In this document: positions 15,600 to 24,184 of the stretch, in pieces
Position numbering within the stretch: position 1 is the stretch's first letter
How the letters are laid out: each line of letters begins with the position of its first letter
DNA from: DTU015 sp964641455
GTDB lineage: Bacteria; Bacillota; Sulfobacillia; Fermentithermobacillales; Fermentithermobacillaceae
DNA length: 30,377 nucleotides
Direction: 5' to 3'
NCBI GenBank assembly: GCA_964641455.1
Contig: CAZXLH010000027.1
Location: 1 to 30,377 of the forward strand
Notes under the pieces: generated by a model
Seen by the model: only the letters and a program-made list of their open reading frames with translations
Databases searched by the model: none
What the model was told of the DNA's origin: nothing
Program-made: the position numbers and the translations under genes

Positions 15600-16077
15600 T
15601 TCCATGTTTAGATGTTGCTTAATGCCATGATTGAGTACACTCAGCATATACCAGGATCCCCGGAAACCTGTCCTTCTGACTGTGAGCAAACTATGCCAAT
15701 GGTTAACATTTCGCAGCGGTTAATCAAGAAATCCCTGTCTTTGCTACTTTTTATAAACAAGGAGATAAGGTAAATAAGCGAAACTGAAAAGGAGCCGTAC
15801 GGCCCCTTTTGGTTGAATCTTCAATTCGTCTTCTCAAAAGCCAAGAAGTATTTTGCTATGAGCAAGACAAAATCAAGGTAAATGTGTTGTATCACAAGTA
15901 TGATAGAGAATCTGTGGGGAGATGAGCCCTAAATGTGCATTGTTTGGCAATCATACTATCAATTACGTGTAGGAGGAAGTCTACCGGCAGTGGCGAACTG
16001 TATTATATGGGGTTAGGTACGTATATCTCATCTATTTGTTGTAAATCAACGCCAGAAAAGTGAAAGGAGCGCTTTGG
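15600..16077. other. Intergenic stretch with terminator and possible operator
   Basis: No gene is supported in these 478 bases. A terminator lies at 15787-15810. Downstream, AGTATGAT (15898-15905) and ATCATACT (15950-15957) form a spaced inverted repeat that could be a regulator site for the PLP enzyme gene. A strong AGGAGG at 15971-15976 has no ORF at proper spacing. Confidence 0.45.
15787..15810 (+). terminator. Intrinsic terminator after the XRE gene
   Basis: AAAAGG-A-GCC, loop GTAC, then GGC-C-CCTTTT form a stem of nine pairs with one A/C mismatch. It ends in four T on the + strand and begins with four A, so it may act in both directions. Confidence 0.65.
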
Positions 16078-17064
16078 ATGGATATTACCGGTTTTAAGCG
16101 GTTAAACATGTTTTCCCGCCCGACTCCATTGCATGAATTACCTAGATTGCAGGAAGCGCTGGGATGTAAACCTCGTATTTTCATCAAACGAGATGATCTT
16201 ACACAGTCAGGGCTTGGCGGAAATAAGAACCGTAAACTCGATTTTGTCATGGCAAAAGCTCAATCAGACGGTGCAGATACAATTATTACGTGGGCAGGGG
16301 TACAGTCAAATCATTGTCGCCAGACTCTTGCAGCGGCTAAACATTTGGGTATGGAGTGCCACTTAATCCTTGGCGGTGAAGAACCTCCGGCAAGACAAGG
16401 GAATTTGCTCTACTTTACTATTCTTAAAGCTAATCTTCATTTCGTGCCGGATAATGATGACCTGGATAAAGTTGCTCAGGGTCTGGCAGATGACTTAAGG
16501 AAGAGAGGGCGCAAACCATTCATAGTACCAATAGGGGCTTCTACTCCCCTTGGCGCTTTGGGATATGTTGAGAGCGCAAAAGAAGCAATAGAGCAAGGCA
16601 AAGACTTAGGCGTAAGATTCGGCCATGCTTTCGTAGCTACCGGGTCAGCCGGTACTCAAGCCGGCATAGTAGTAGAAGCAAGAGAAGCGTGCCCCGCAAT
16701 GAAAATACATGGAGTATCAGTAAGCAGAGATTCGGCACAACAGCAGGAGTCGGTAGCTAATCTGGTCAACGAAACCTATGGCCTTCTTGGGATCAATGAA
16801 AGGGTAACTTCCGACGATATAATTGTGCATGATCAGTACTATGGTGGGCAATATGCGGTACCAACTGAAGCGGGCAATGAGGCTATACGTTTGGTAGCGG
16901 AAACCGAGGGAGTCTTGCTTGATCCCGTATACACCGGCAAAGCTATGTCGGGAATGATTGACATGCTTCGCAAAGGAGAACTTGATGACTCTGAAGCAGT
17001 GCTGTTCTTCCATACAGGAGGGTATCCTGCCATTTTTGCATTCGCTGATTATTTTCAAGAATAA
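16078..17064 (+). CDS. PLP-dependent D-cysteine desulfhydrase / ACC deaminase family enzyme
   Basis: The protein has 328 residues from ATG 16078, 8 bases after AAAGGAG; GTG 16060 is in frame but upstream of that site. It belongs to the fold-type II PLP family that includes D-cysteine desulfhydrase, L-cysteate sulfo-lyase and ACC deaminase. Markers are IFIKRDDLTQSGLGGNKNRKLDF with the PLP lysine at about position 50, WAGVQSNHCRQTLAAA (Ser77/Asn78 region), VATGSAGTQAGIV (phosphate-binding loop) and LDPVYTGKAMSGMIDMLRKGE near the C-terminus. Such enzymes release pyruvate, ammonia and sulfide from D-cysteine or similar substrates. The precise substrate cannot be settled by eye; DcyD-type is the most common annotation for this pattern. 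Confidence 0.85.
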   Translation: MDITGFKRLNMFSRPTPLHELPRLQEALGCKPRIFIKRDDLTQSGLGGNKNRKLDFVMAKAQSDGADTIITWAGVQSNHCRQTLAAAKHLGMECHLILGGEEPPARQGNLLYFTILKANLHFVPDNDDLDKVAQGLADDLRKRGRKPFIVPIGASTPLGALGYVESAKEAIEQGKDLGVRFGHAFVATGSAGTQAGIVVEAREACPAMKIHGVSVSRDSAQQQESVANLVNETYGLLGINERVTSDDIIVHDQYYGGQYAVPTEAGNEAIRLVAETEGVLLDPVYTGKAMSGMIDMLRKGELDDSEAVLFFHTGGYPAIFAFADYFQE

Positions 17065-17078
17065 CTTGTTGTCATGTA

Positions 17079-17117
17079 CCGGGCAGCAGCGGCCGGCGAT
17101 TGGTTGTTGTTGCCCGG
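17079..17117 (+). terminator. Strong hairpin downstream of the PLP enzyme gene
   Basis: CCGGGCAGCAGC (17079-17090) pairs with GTTGTTGCCCGG (17106-17117): 12 pairs including two G-U wobbles. No T-run follows directly, so it may be a Rho-independent-like or 3'-end stabilising stem. A further inverted repeat ACCGG/CCGGT surrounds 17134-17150. The next gene is convergent. Confidence 0.45.
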
Positions 17118-17238
17118 CTACAGTATTTTACCTCACCGGGTATATACCGGTTTGTAACCAATGTCCGGAGGTGCTGCACCCCATGGTTTGCTCGCTGTAA
17201 TAAATACCGGCAGTTTTGCGTGGTAGTTCATGTGGGAA

Positions 17239-17970
17239 TTATTTGAATGGCTCTCTACGTGTATCGACAACGCTTTTTTCATAATCATCGATAATAAACT
17301 CATTTAGTTCTTTCTGTCTTTGTTTCCAATTCGGGAGAAAACCGTCCATGTAGGTTCTAAATCTTTCATTATGACTGCTTTCCAAAAGATGGACTAATTC
17401 ATGGACAACAACATATTCGAGGCAATTAATCGGCTTTTTTGCTAATTGCAGGTTTATCCAGATCCGTTTGGCCTGAATATTGCAGGTACCCCACTTAGTT
17501 TTCATGTTTTTTGTTCGTATTTGGTTTGGCTGAACTCCTATGATGCTTTCCCATTTGGGGACGAGAGCTTCTAATTTTAGGTTTAGTTGTTGTCTGTACC
17601 ATTCGGTTAGAACTCTCTTTCTTTGCTCCGGAGTGCTCCTTTGGGGAACATAGAGGAGCAGTTGGGTTCCTTCAATACCTACCCCTGCTTTGCCATTGCG
17701 TATACGTTTTTCCATCTGGTATGGTTGCCCGAATAAATAATGAGTTTCGCCGGAAACGTACTCGCGTTTTCTTGGCCTGAGTTGTGAATTAAATTTCTTC
17801 TTCTTATGTTTTATCCAGGTAAGGTGGCCCATAACAAACGAGCGTATTGCTTCATCGCCTACTGTTTTTGGAGCTGAAACTTGCACTTTGCCGTCTGGAG
17901 GCAAAACCGAAAGGTAGATGTTTTTGATATTCTTTTTTACTACCTTGACGTCTATACCCGCTATTATCAT
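17239..17970 (-). CDS. YgjP/DUF45-type zinc metallohydrolase (SprT-like gluzincin)
   Basis: The protein has 243 residues from ATG at 17970 (minus strand), preceded by AAGGTGAG. A longer frame to 18018 lacks a ribosome binding site. The zinc site is HELVH at residues 190-194 within CLEYVVVHELVHLL, with the third ligand in ESSHNERF (His200), as in the YgjP/WLM family (M48-like). The MKTKWGTCN block near 156-164 matches the conserved 'SRWGSCS' of the family. The N-terminal half is beta-rich with a helical basic part (IKHKKKKF). Family members often accompany type I restriction systems, but none is seen here. Function is unproven in most organisms; a protease or peptidase role is inferred from the motif. 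Confidence 0.85.
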   Translation of the reverse strand: MIIAGIDVKVVKKNIKNIYLSVLPPDGKVQVSAPKTVGDEAIRSFVMGHLTWIKHKKKKFNSQLRPRKREYVSGETHYLFGQPYQMEKRIRNGKAGVGIEGTQLLLYVPQRSTPEQRKRVLTEWYRQQLNLKLEALVPKWESIIGVQPNQIRTKNMKTKWGTCNIQAKRIWINLQLAKKPINCLEYVVVHELVHLLESSHNERFRTYMDGFLPNWKQRQKELNEFIIDDYEKSVVDTRREPFK

Positions 17971-18604
17971 TTGCTCACCTTGTCTTATTATCACAGTTAC
18001 CAAGTTTGGCCCTAACACAGGCTATTCTGTACGCTGTTTCTACTCCTTACATTGTGATGTGGCCCAATCTATGTTTTTTACACCCCTGCCGACGCCGTCT
18101 TCGGGCTGGGGCAACAATGCTTTTTGCCGCACTTTCAAAAACCGGCTGTTTTGCGCATTTGATTTAATCTTGTCAAATTCCAAGTACATCTTCAACTGTT
18201 TCTTAGAGAGCTCACAGAATTTCTATGTGGCATTTGTATCTTGATTCATAAAGAAAGTGTTTCTGTCATTGAACAGTTGGTTTATTAGCCATGTCAGGGA
18301 AAAAAGAGCAAAGTAGGCGTTGGCGGATCTTATTTAAAAGCCTATTTCAAAAATATTAGTTTTGCTGTATGCAGTTAATCGTCTTGAATCGCCAAAAGAG
18401 TGTTGCAAAACTTTACGTAAGCAGGAAAGGATCCATTATATGTCGAATTAGTTTATTACAGATGAATGAATTCCGTGGCCTGGAAAGGCCTTATAAAACG
18501 TGGCTCTGATATACCTGCGAGTTTCTTGTCTCTGTGTAATCAGCTACGATCGTTAATTTAAAACGAGTGTACGGGATTTTCCATTTTTCATGAGGTGAAG
18601 TAGT
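17971..18604. other. Intergenic stretch, no supported gene
   Basis: About 630 bases separate two divergently read genes. Frames on either strand are short or lie antisense to the YgjP-like gene and lack ribosome binding sites. A small hairpin GGCCT-GGAA-AGGCC is at 18479-18492 followed by an AT-rich run. I see no RNA gene or repeat. Promoters for both flanking genes presumably lie here. Confidence 0.4.
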
Positions 18605-19720
18605 TTGACGCAACGTATAGATATTCTAACCACAGGAATCATGTCATCAAGAAAGAAGAGTTCCCGTTCAACCGGGGATGAGATTGTAAGTGCAATTCAG
18701 GGGCTCTTTCCTAATGTGGGATTTAATGTTAAACAGATTTGCTCTATAGATTCAAGCCAAATGACTACCGATATTCTCTGGAAAATCGGAGTCGAGGTCA
18801 AAAAATCGTTCCAAAATGATGCAAGCGGGGTTGTGGTTGCCCATGACACAGATACTCTTGAAGAAACTGCTTACTTTTTGGATTTGGTAGGTGATTTTTC
18901 GAACTCGGCCGGCAAAGATATATCTGAGTCAGATGATGAAGGCTTAGGCCCAAACAATCAAGATTCTCAAAAAGACGATTCATCGGGCCCAACTGTTAAC
19001 GTATCACCCGGGCTGAGTATGGAAAGCTCGTTTGGCGCTGCCAAGGGGAGAATAACCGGTGTGAGCTCTAAGGTCACATATGGGCCAACTGTTGTTACAG
19101 GCGCAATGAGAAAAGAGGGTGCAATTTGCCCCGAGGGATTGGCCAATTTGGTTGCATCTTGCAAGGTAGCTCTAGAGCCTGTATCGGTTAACTATGGTGT
19201 TTTGGTTGTAATGAACGACGAGATTCACCTTGCCAGAGAGGTCACCAAAGCGAATTCCTGGCTTCTGGATGCTTTCAAGTCTCCTGTTTCGGGGCCTGTA
19301 GGTTTAGTGGGAGAAGATGGCGCAACTTTTGTGGCCAATCCGTTAGACAGGTCATATGAGAAATACACAGCATTGGTTCCGCCTGTAGATTTAATCAAGG
19401 TAAGCCTGGGTTCCGGGGACAGGTCCATTCCTGCACTTGTCAGGGCGCGATGCAGGGGGTTGGTTGTTGAGAGCCTTGGTTATGGCAATTTGCCCCCGGG
19501 CATGGTTGAGGACCTGCAAAGTGCAGTTGAACATAATGTTCCGGTTGTTATCACAACAAGATGTTTTTCAGGAGGCACTCCTAATCCGGGGACAGTAACT
19601 GATTCAGGGTTTGTCACTACTGACTTGCCCGGGCCGAAAGCACGAATAAAGCTTATGCTGGCGCTATCTATAACGAATAATCCTTCTGAGATAGCCCGGT
19701 TGTTTGCGCAATATCCGTAA
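18605..19720 (+). CDS. Degenerate asparaginase paralogue, probably inactive
   Basis: The 371-residue product is clearly homologous to the asparaginase at 13105 along its length, including NVKQIC, TTDILWKIG, TDTLEETAYFLDL, EGLANLVASCKVALEP and the C-terminal GPKARIKLMLALSITNNP. The first catalytic motif TTGGTIAS is replaced by TTGIMSSRKK, so the nucleophilic Thr and the GG loop are lost. The second motif HGTDT reads HDTDT. The REVTK lysine is kept. About 57 extra residues, rich in Ser, Asp and Gly, interrupt the chain after FLDLVGDF; they contain a second copy-like SSGPTV before the true GPTVVTGAMR. TTG 18605 follows GAGGTGAA, as in the paralogue. The frame is intact over its full length, so it is presumably still translated. 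Confidence 0.85.
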   Translation: MTQRIDILTTGIMSSRKKSSRSTGDEIVSAIQGLFPNVGFNVKQICSIDSSQMTTDILWKIGVEVKKSFQNDASGVVVAHDTDTLEETAYFLDLVGDFSNSAGKDISESDDEGLGPNNQDSQKDDSSGPTVNVSPGLSMESSFGAAKGRITGVSSKVTYGPTVVTGAMRKEGAICPEGLANLVASCKVALEPVSVNYGVLVVMNDEIHLAREVTKANSWLLDAFKSPVSGPVGLVGEDGATFVANPLDRSYEKYTALVPPVDLIKVSLGSGDRSIPALVRARCRGLVVESLGYGNLPPGMVEDLQSAVEHNVPVVITTRCFSGGTPNPGTVTDSGFVTTDLPGPKARIKLMLALSITNNPSEIARLFAQYP

Positions 19721-19746
19721 TAGTCTGTCATTACCCCTTAATTGGC

Positions 19747-19796
19747 TGCTCGAATTCGTTAACTGTATTTCGAGCAATCGGTCAATGGCCATTGAC
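19747..19796. promoter_or_regulatory. Hairpin and adjacent 16-bp perfect palindrome
   Basis: TGCTCGAA (19747-19754) and TTCGAGCA (19769-19776) form an 8-bp stem with a 14-base loop. Immediately after, GTCAATGGCCATTGAC (19781-19796) is a perfect 16-bp palindrome. Either could end transcription of the asparaginase paralogue or serve as an operator for the M42 gene about 270 bases downstream. The remainder of 19797-20066 shows no gene. Confidence 0.6.
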
Positions 19797-20066
19797 GTGT
19801 TCAATTTCATTTTCTGGCGCTTTTGTGTTTGGGTTCTCTAGGCAGGTTGGTTAGCAAGCAGGTAGGATACATGCTTGTATTTGCAGCCGCTGGGCAGTTT
19901 GGTTTTGGAACCAGAAAACTGAAGCGTAGCCTGTGGTTGAAGTATGCTATGTTCTTTGAGCCTAAAGACTTTTGTGACATTAGAAGGTCTTTCAGGCCGG
20001 CAAGGGAGAAGTACACTAATGAGAATAGTGTCATTAGCCAGAATTGGATAGGGGGGGATTTTGCTC

Positions 20067-21140
20067 ATGGCAGAAAGGCTCAGGCTTCTTAAGGAGATTA
20101 CCGAGGTTGCAGGGGTACCAGGTTTTGAAGATGAGGTTAGAAAACTCATCACAGATCGTATGATGGGCCTGGCACAGGTTAGCACAGACAATCTTGGCAG
20201 TGTGATTTGCAGGAAAACCGGTTCATCAGACGAGCCCAGAATCATGATGGCAGGCCACATGGACGAGATCGGCATGATGGTAACTTATATAACCAAAGAA
20301 GGGTTTTTGAAGTTTCAAACGCTAGGTGGCTGGTGGGAACAGGTTATGTTGGCTCAGCGTGTGGTGATTAAGACTTCCTCAGGTGATGTTCCAGGTCTTA
20401 TCGGTTCTAAGCCTCCGCATATCCTCAAGGCTGAAGAAAGGAACAAGGTGACCCGAAAAGGCCAGATGTTTATTGATATCGGAGCATCAAGCAAAGAAGA
20501 TGCTGAGAGTATGGGAGTTATGCCAGGTGACCCAGTAGTGCCGGTGTCACCGTTTCAACAGATGAAGAACCCTAAGTATCTTATGGCGAAGGCGTGGGAT
20601 AACCGGGTAGGTTGCGCTATTTTCATGGAGGTTATAAAGGAACTTGCAGAAACAAAGCACCCAAATTCTGTTTACGGGGTGGGCACTGTTCAGGAAGAAG
20701 TTGGGCTGAGAGGCGCAACTACCAGTGTGGCAGCAGTGGAACCTGATATCGGGTTTGCACTTGAAGTGGATATTGCCGGAGATACGCCTGGCGTAAAGGA
20801 GTTTGAGGCTCAGTCTAAACTGGGCAAGGGCCCAAGCATCTTGCTTTACGACAGTTCCATGGTTCCGCACCGAAAACTTAGAGATTTCGTTGTCCAAACA
20901 GCTAAGGATGCCAATATTCCGATTCAATTTAACGTTATGGCAGGTGGAGGTACAGATGCAGGACGAATCCATGTGTACAAAACCGGTGTACCGAGTATTG
21001 TAATCTGTGTACCTACAAGGTACATCCACAGCCATGCAGGAATTATCCACAAAGATGATTTTGATGCTGCAGTTTCACTTATGGTTGAACTGGCCAAAAG
21101 GCTTGATGCAGAAACAGTAGCGAAGATTAAGGGTAATTGA
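20067..21140 (+). CDS. M42 family metal-dependent aminopeptidase
   Basis: The protein has 357 residues from ATG 20067, about 8 bases after GGGGGGGA. It carries the full M42 two-metal site: AGHMDEIGMMV (His and Asp), KAWDNRVGCAI (bridging Asp), TVQEEVGLRGA (catalytic Glu and metal Glu), EVDIAGDTPG (metal-site acidic residue) and IHSHAGIIHKDD (terminal His). M42 enzymes are large cytoplasmic dodecamers that trim amino acids from peptides; family members include TET peptidases and FrvX. GAGGT near 'NVMAGGGTDAG' (residues about 291-301) is a further family block. The role in peptide use fits the nearby Liv importer. Substrate preference cannot be read from the sequence. Confidence 0.93.
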   Translation: MAERLRLLKEITEVAGVPGFEDEVRKLITDRMMGLAQVSTDNLGSVICRKTGSSDEPRIMMAGHMDEIGMMVTYITKEGFLKFQTLGGWWEQVMLAQRVVIKTSSGDVPGLIGSKPPHILKAEERNKVTRKGQMFIDIGASSKEDAESMGVMPGDPVVPVSPFQQMKNPKYLMAKAWDNRVGCAIFMEVIKELAETKHPNSVYGVGTVQEEVGLRGATTSVAAVEPDIGFALEVDIAGDTPGVKEFEAQSKLGKGPSILLYDSSMVPHRKLRDFVVQTAKDANIPIQFNVMAGGGTDAGRIHVYKTGVPSIVICVPTRYIHSHAGIIHKDDFDAAVSLMVELAKRLDAETVAKIKGN

Positions 21141-21170
21141 GTGAATAGTGTCCCCATGCTGTAGATGAAA

Positions 21171-21201
21171 CAAAACGGCGTGCAAAAAGCACGCCGTTTT
21201 G
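21171..21201. terminator. Bidirectional intrinsic terminator between convergent M42 genes
   Basis: CAAAACGGCGTGC (21171-21183) and GCACGCCGTTTTG (21189-21201) are perfect 13-bp arms around AAAAA. Flanking A and T runs on both sides make it work for transcripts from either strand. Confidence 0.9.
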
Positions 21202-21445
21202 AATCGATAAAATTGTATCATTAACACTGTGTTGATAATATTGCATCAATACCTGGATTATGTAGTCATAACCCGCCTAGACTGATGCCCTCTCTAAACG
21301 CCAGAGCTTATCCAAAACTCGTGCCGGTGAGAGCAAATCCCTGCAACTATAGATACAGGCAAAGTACTACGTGTAAATAGAGTCGTGAAACTGGGCTTCA
21401 TAACCTCCTATAAGGAGCTCAATGTTTGGCAGCCCCTCTATGGGA
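21202..21445. other. Short intergenic stretch
   Basis: Nothing beyond the terminator at its left edge is seen; it is the 3' flank of the reverse-strand M42 gene. Confidence 0.4.
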
Positions 21446-22486
21446 TTAGCCGTTTAACAGCATTTCGCACATAATTTCATGCATGGCTGTTACGTCTTTC
21501 TCGTGAATCATTTCGTAAGGGCCATGTGTATAACGGGCCGGAAAGGTAAACAGCGCCGTTGGAATTCCCATGCGAATCAAGGAGTCACCGTCGGAACCAA
21601 ACCCGTGGTAAACGGCATGTTGTACCGGCTGTTTCAAGCGCTCGGCCGCTGCAACCAGCCGGTCTGCAACCGGTACGCTGTAATGAATACGTGCATCTTT
21701 ATGAGTAATAATCGGGCCCTTGCCTAGTTTGGTTGGCATATAACTATCTTTAACTGTAGGGATATCACCTGCAAGCCCAATTTCCAGGGCAATGGCTAAA
21801 TCGAAATCTACTTCCTGAGCCACGCTCATAGATCCGCCTAGTCCTACTTCCTCCTGGACCGTAGCAGCAAAGTAGAGTTCATACTTAAGCGGCTTGTCTT
21901 CAAGTTCCCTTGCTAAATGCGTCATCAACGCCAACCCAACCCTGTCATCCATGGCCCTTCCCATAATTTGATGGCCCAAGCGCTTGGTTTCCGATGCAAA
22001 GATAACAGGGCTACCGGGACGGATACCAAGAGATTCCACTTCTTCTCGGCTCGATAAACCAAGATCCAGGAAAAAATCATCCCAATCTAAGCCTTTTTTG
22101 GCACGCTGAGCAGCTGTACGCACATGTCCGCTGGTGGTTCCGACTATCCCAGGATGATATCCATCTTTTCCTTTTACCAGAACCGGTTGATTTACGTAGG
22201 TATCGTTGGGCGGAACGGAAACTTCACTGCCACCTGTTCCGTGTGTTAACCAGCAGAATCCGTCATCGGTCAGACTTTTGACCAAAAAGTTAATCTGATC
22301 AAGATGTGCGGTAATAAGCAGCCTAGGGCCACTGCCCCCTACTTTAGCCAGTACGTTTCCTAATTTGTTTTGCCAAACACGCTCGCATACCGGGGTCCAA
22401 TCATCTACCATGCGCTTTGCGGCCGGTTCTTCGTGCCCAACCGGCCCGGGAATCTCCGTGTATTGCTTTATCAACTCGTATAACAA
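21446..22486 (-). CDS. Second M42 family aminopeptidase
   Basis: The protein has 346 residues from TTG at 22486 (minus strand), which follows GGAGGAG. M42 ligand blocks are present: ITAHLDQINFLV (His and Asp, with QIN in place of the usual EIG), RAMDDRVGLAL (bridging Asp), ATVQEEVGLGGS (Glu pair), LEIGLAGDIP (acidic ligand as Glu) and YTHGPYEMIHEKD (terminal His). It begins with LYELIKQYTEIPGPVGHEEPAA, the family N-terminus. It is only distantly similar to the M42 protein at 20067, so the two are diverged paralogues, probably with different peptide preference. It is transcribed towards that gene and shares its terminator. Confidence 0.9.
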   Translation of the reverse strand: MLYELIKQYTEIPGPVGHEEPAAKRMVDDWTPVCERVWQNKLGNVLAKVGGSGPRLLITAHLDQINFLVKSLTDDGFCWLTHGTGGSEVSVPPNDTYVNQPVLVKGKDGYHPGIVGTTSGHVRTAAQRAKKGLDWDDFFLDLGLSSREEVESLGIRPGSPVIFASETKRLGHQIMGRAMDDRVGLALMTHLARELEDKPLKYELYFAATVQEEVGLGGSMSVAQEVDFDLAIALEIGLAGDIPTVKDSYMPTKLGKGPIITHKDARIHYSVPVADRLVAAAERLKQPVQHAVYHGFGSDGDSLIRMGIPTALFTFPARYTHGPYEMIHEKDVTAMHEIMCEMLLNG

Positions 22487-22849
22487 ATATTGCTCCTCCT
22501 TCTGCTTATTGTTGTGTGTTTATGCTTAAGGAAGAGTTCAACATTTTATACATAAATCCTGTTGAAATATCGGGGACGTTCTTAAATGTTTCATTTAACT
22601 ATGGCTAGCTTGCTGAAATTGGGCACCTTAATAAGACGCTTTATGATTTCAACCTGTCCAATTCTGATAGACCTGGACGAAACCCGTGCGCTTGGCACAC
22701 CTTCTAAGCAAAAAAACGAGAAATGAGGGCTTGCTATTGCTTTCTTTACGCTTGAGTGCAGGAAAAGGCCTGGGCAAAAATGAAAATTACTTTGTACTAA
22801 ATGAGATTTTAATGAATCGGATGAGACTTAGTGAAGGGAGGGTTCTTGT
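22487..22849. other. Divergent promoter region, no supported gene
   Basis: These 363 bases separate the reverse-strand M42 gene from the forward nucleotidyltransferase gene. A 63-codon frame at 22686 lacks a ribosome binding site and runs into the next gene's start. No repeat or RNA signal is recognised. Confidence 0.4.
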
Positions 22850-23638
22850 TTGGTGCAATGGGAAGCGGTTGAGGTGATTTTAGAGGCGGCAAAACAGTGT
22901 CCCGAGGTTCAAGCCGCATTTCTCAAGGGTTCTCTGGCACAGGGTACTGCAGACGAATATTCCGATGTAGACTTTTGCTGCCTGGTAGACGCAATCCAGT
23001 TAGAGCAGTTTTTAAAGAAGCGGTTGCTGATTTTGGAGAAATACCGCCCGCTAATTTATCACAGCGAGTCCAATTTTGTAGGCCCTCAGATTGTAGCCGT
23101 TTTTGACAATGGATTGCACTTTGACCTTTATACTGTTACACTCGATACATTTCCAAAAGTTGGGCAGTTTCAGGCACTTTATGATCCCCATCATCTTCTC
23201 GATGAGTTCGTGGTTAAGACCATAGATCACAGCCTGGCATGGGAACAAGTTGAAAGATGTTTTAACAGTTTCAGTTTTACGATGTTAGAGTTTCATGCTG
23301 CTTGGTGCAGAGGTGACATAACGTGGTCTATAAGGCTTGCCAGTCATCTGGCGGGAGATTTAGGCGTAGTATTGCGGCATCGCTACGATCCTTCCAATGC
23401 TCAATTAGGCACCAAGCGGTTGGAGTTAGTAATGCCTATCAGTATTCGGAACCAACTCAGGAAGGCACTTAGGTTTTGCTGTGGAGGGATTCCGGATGGA
23501 GTAAAGATGCTTGCTTCGCTGATGCAAGAAACCATGGAATACCTGGAAAAGCAAAGCAGCCGAAAAGTTAACTGGCAGTTGTTTCGATTTATGATTGAGC
23601 GTTTGGATTATTTGGATGGTGACATATGCTTGGATTGA
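22850..23638 (+). CDS. Nucleotidyltransferase-domain protein (aminoglycoside-adenylyltransferase-like)
   Basis: The protein has 262 residues from TTG 22850 (GTG 22853 is equally possible), 7-10 bases after GGGAGGG. The N-terminus has the polymerase-beta nucleotidyltransferase motif GSLAQGTADEYSDVDF (GS...DxD, residues about 27-42), and a third acidic position is probably in GLHFDLYTV. The C-terminal part is helical. This architecture occurs in adenylyltransferases acting on small molecules such as aminoglycosides or lincosamides, and in proteins of unknown target. No specific resistance family can be named. It overlaps the GrpB gene by 13 bases, so the two are probably co-translated. Confidence 0.8.
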   Translation: MVQWEAVEVILEAAKQCPEVQAAFLKGSLAQGTADEYSDVDFCCLVDAIQLEQFLKKRLLILEKYRPLIYHSESNFVGPQIVAVFDNGLHFDLYTVTLDTFPKVGQFQALYDPHHLLDEFVVKTIDHSLAWEQVERCFNSFSFTMLEFHAAWCRGDITWSIRLASHLAGDLGVVLRHRYDPSNAQLGTKRLELVMPISIRNQLRKALRFCCGGIPDGVKMLASLMQETMEYLEKQSSRKVNWQLFRFMIERLDYLDGDICLD

Positions 23639-24162
23639 AGCGAGGAATTGTGGAATTACATGCACATAACCCTTTATGGAAAGACAACGCCATGGAAACC
23701 ATTGAGACACTAAGCACGATATTTGACGGTGTCGCCACAGATATTCAGCATGTTGGAAGCACGTCAATTGCTCGTATTAGCGCAAAACCTATTATCGATA
23801 TTGCCGTAGCTGTGGACAGTTTTGAAGAAGTCATGGAAGTTATACCCCGACTTGAGCAGGCAGGATTTATTCACCGGCCGAAAAATGATCAGGCTTGGCA
23901 GATATTCTTCTCTTGCGGTGATGAAAAGGCCGATACTCGTACTCATCACATTCATGTTGTTAAAGCAAACAGCTCTCAATGGCGGGATTACATCAATTTC
24001 AGAGATTACCTCAATGCCAACCCAAACATAGCCAGGGAATATGAAGCGGTAAAGATTAGTCTCATGAAAAGGTTCAAGCACGATAGGCTTTCATACACAG
24101 AAGGCAAGAGCGAATTTATAACGGATATTTTGCGTAAAGCACATCCAGAGAAAGATTTATAG
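23626..24162 (+). CDS. GrpB/UPF0157 family protein
   Basis: The protein has 178 residues from ATG 23626, overlapping the previous gene by 13 bases. IQHVGSTSIARISAKPIIDIAVAVDSFEEV is the hallmark GrpB block (GSTSVPGLxAKPIIDI), a nucleotidyltransferase-like GS...D.D core, followed by THHIHVVKANSSQWRDYINFRDYLNANPNIAREYEAVK, also characteristic. The usual VPGL reads IARI here. GrpB proteins are predicted minimal nucleotidyltransferases of unknown substrate. Together with the preceding gene this makes a pair of nucleotidyltransferase-fold proteins in one unit. Confidence 0.88.
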   Translation: MLGLKRGIVELHAHNPLWKDNAMETIETLSTIFDGVATDIQHVGSTSIARISAKPIIDIAVAVDSFEEVMEVIPRLEQAGFIHRPKNDQAWQIFFSCGDEKADTRTHHIHVVKANSSQWRDYINFRDYLNANPNIAREYEAVKISLMKRFKHDRLSYTEGKSEFITDILRKAHPEKDL

Positions 24163-24184
24163 TTCCGGAAACGGAGGCTTTAGC

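Noticed and set aside
15990..16016. Leader peptide with AGGAGG upstream (GTG, eight codons)
   Set aside because: The spacing of about 13 bases is too long, the peptide is tiny and there is no attenuator stem nearby.
16838..17058. Reverse-strand ORFs inside the PLP enzyme gene
   Set aside because: They are antisense shadows of a strongly supported gene.
22686..22877. 63-codon ORF before the nucleotidyltransferase
   Set aside because: No ribosome binding site, and its end overlaps the better-supported start at 22850.
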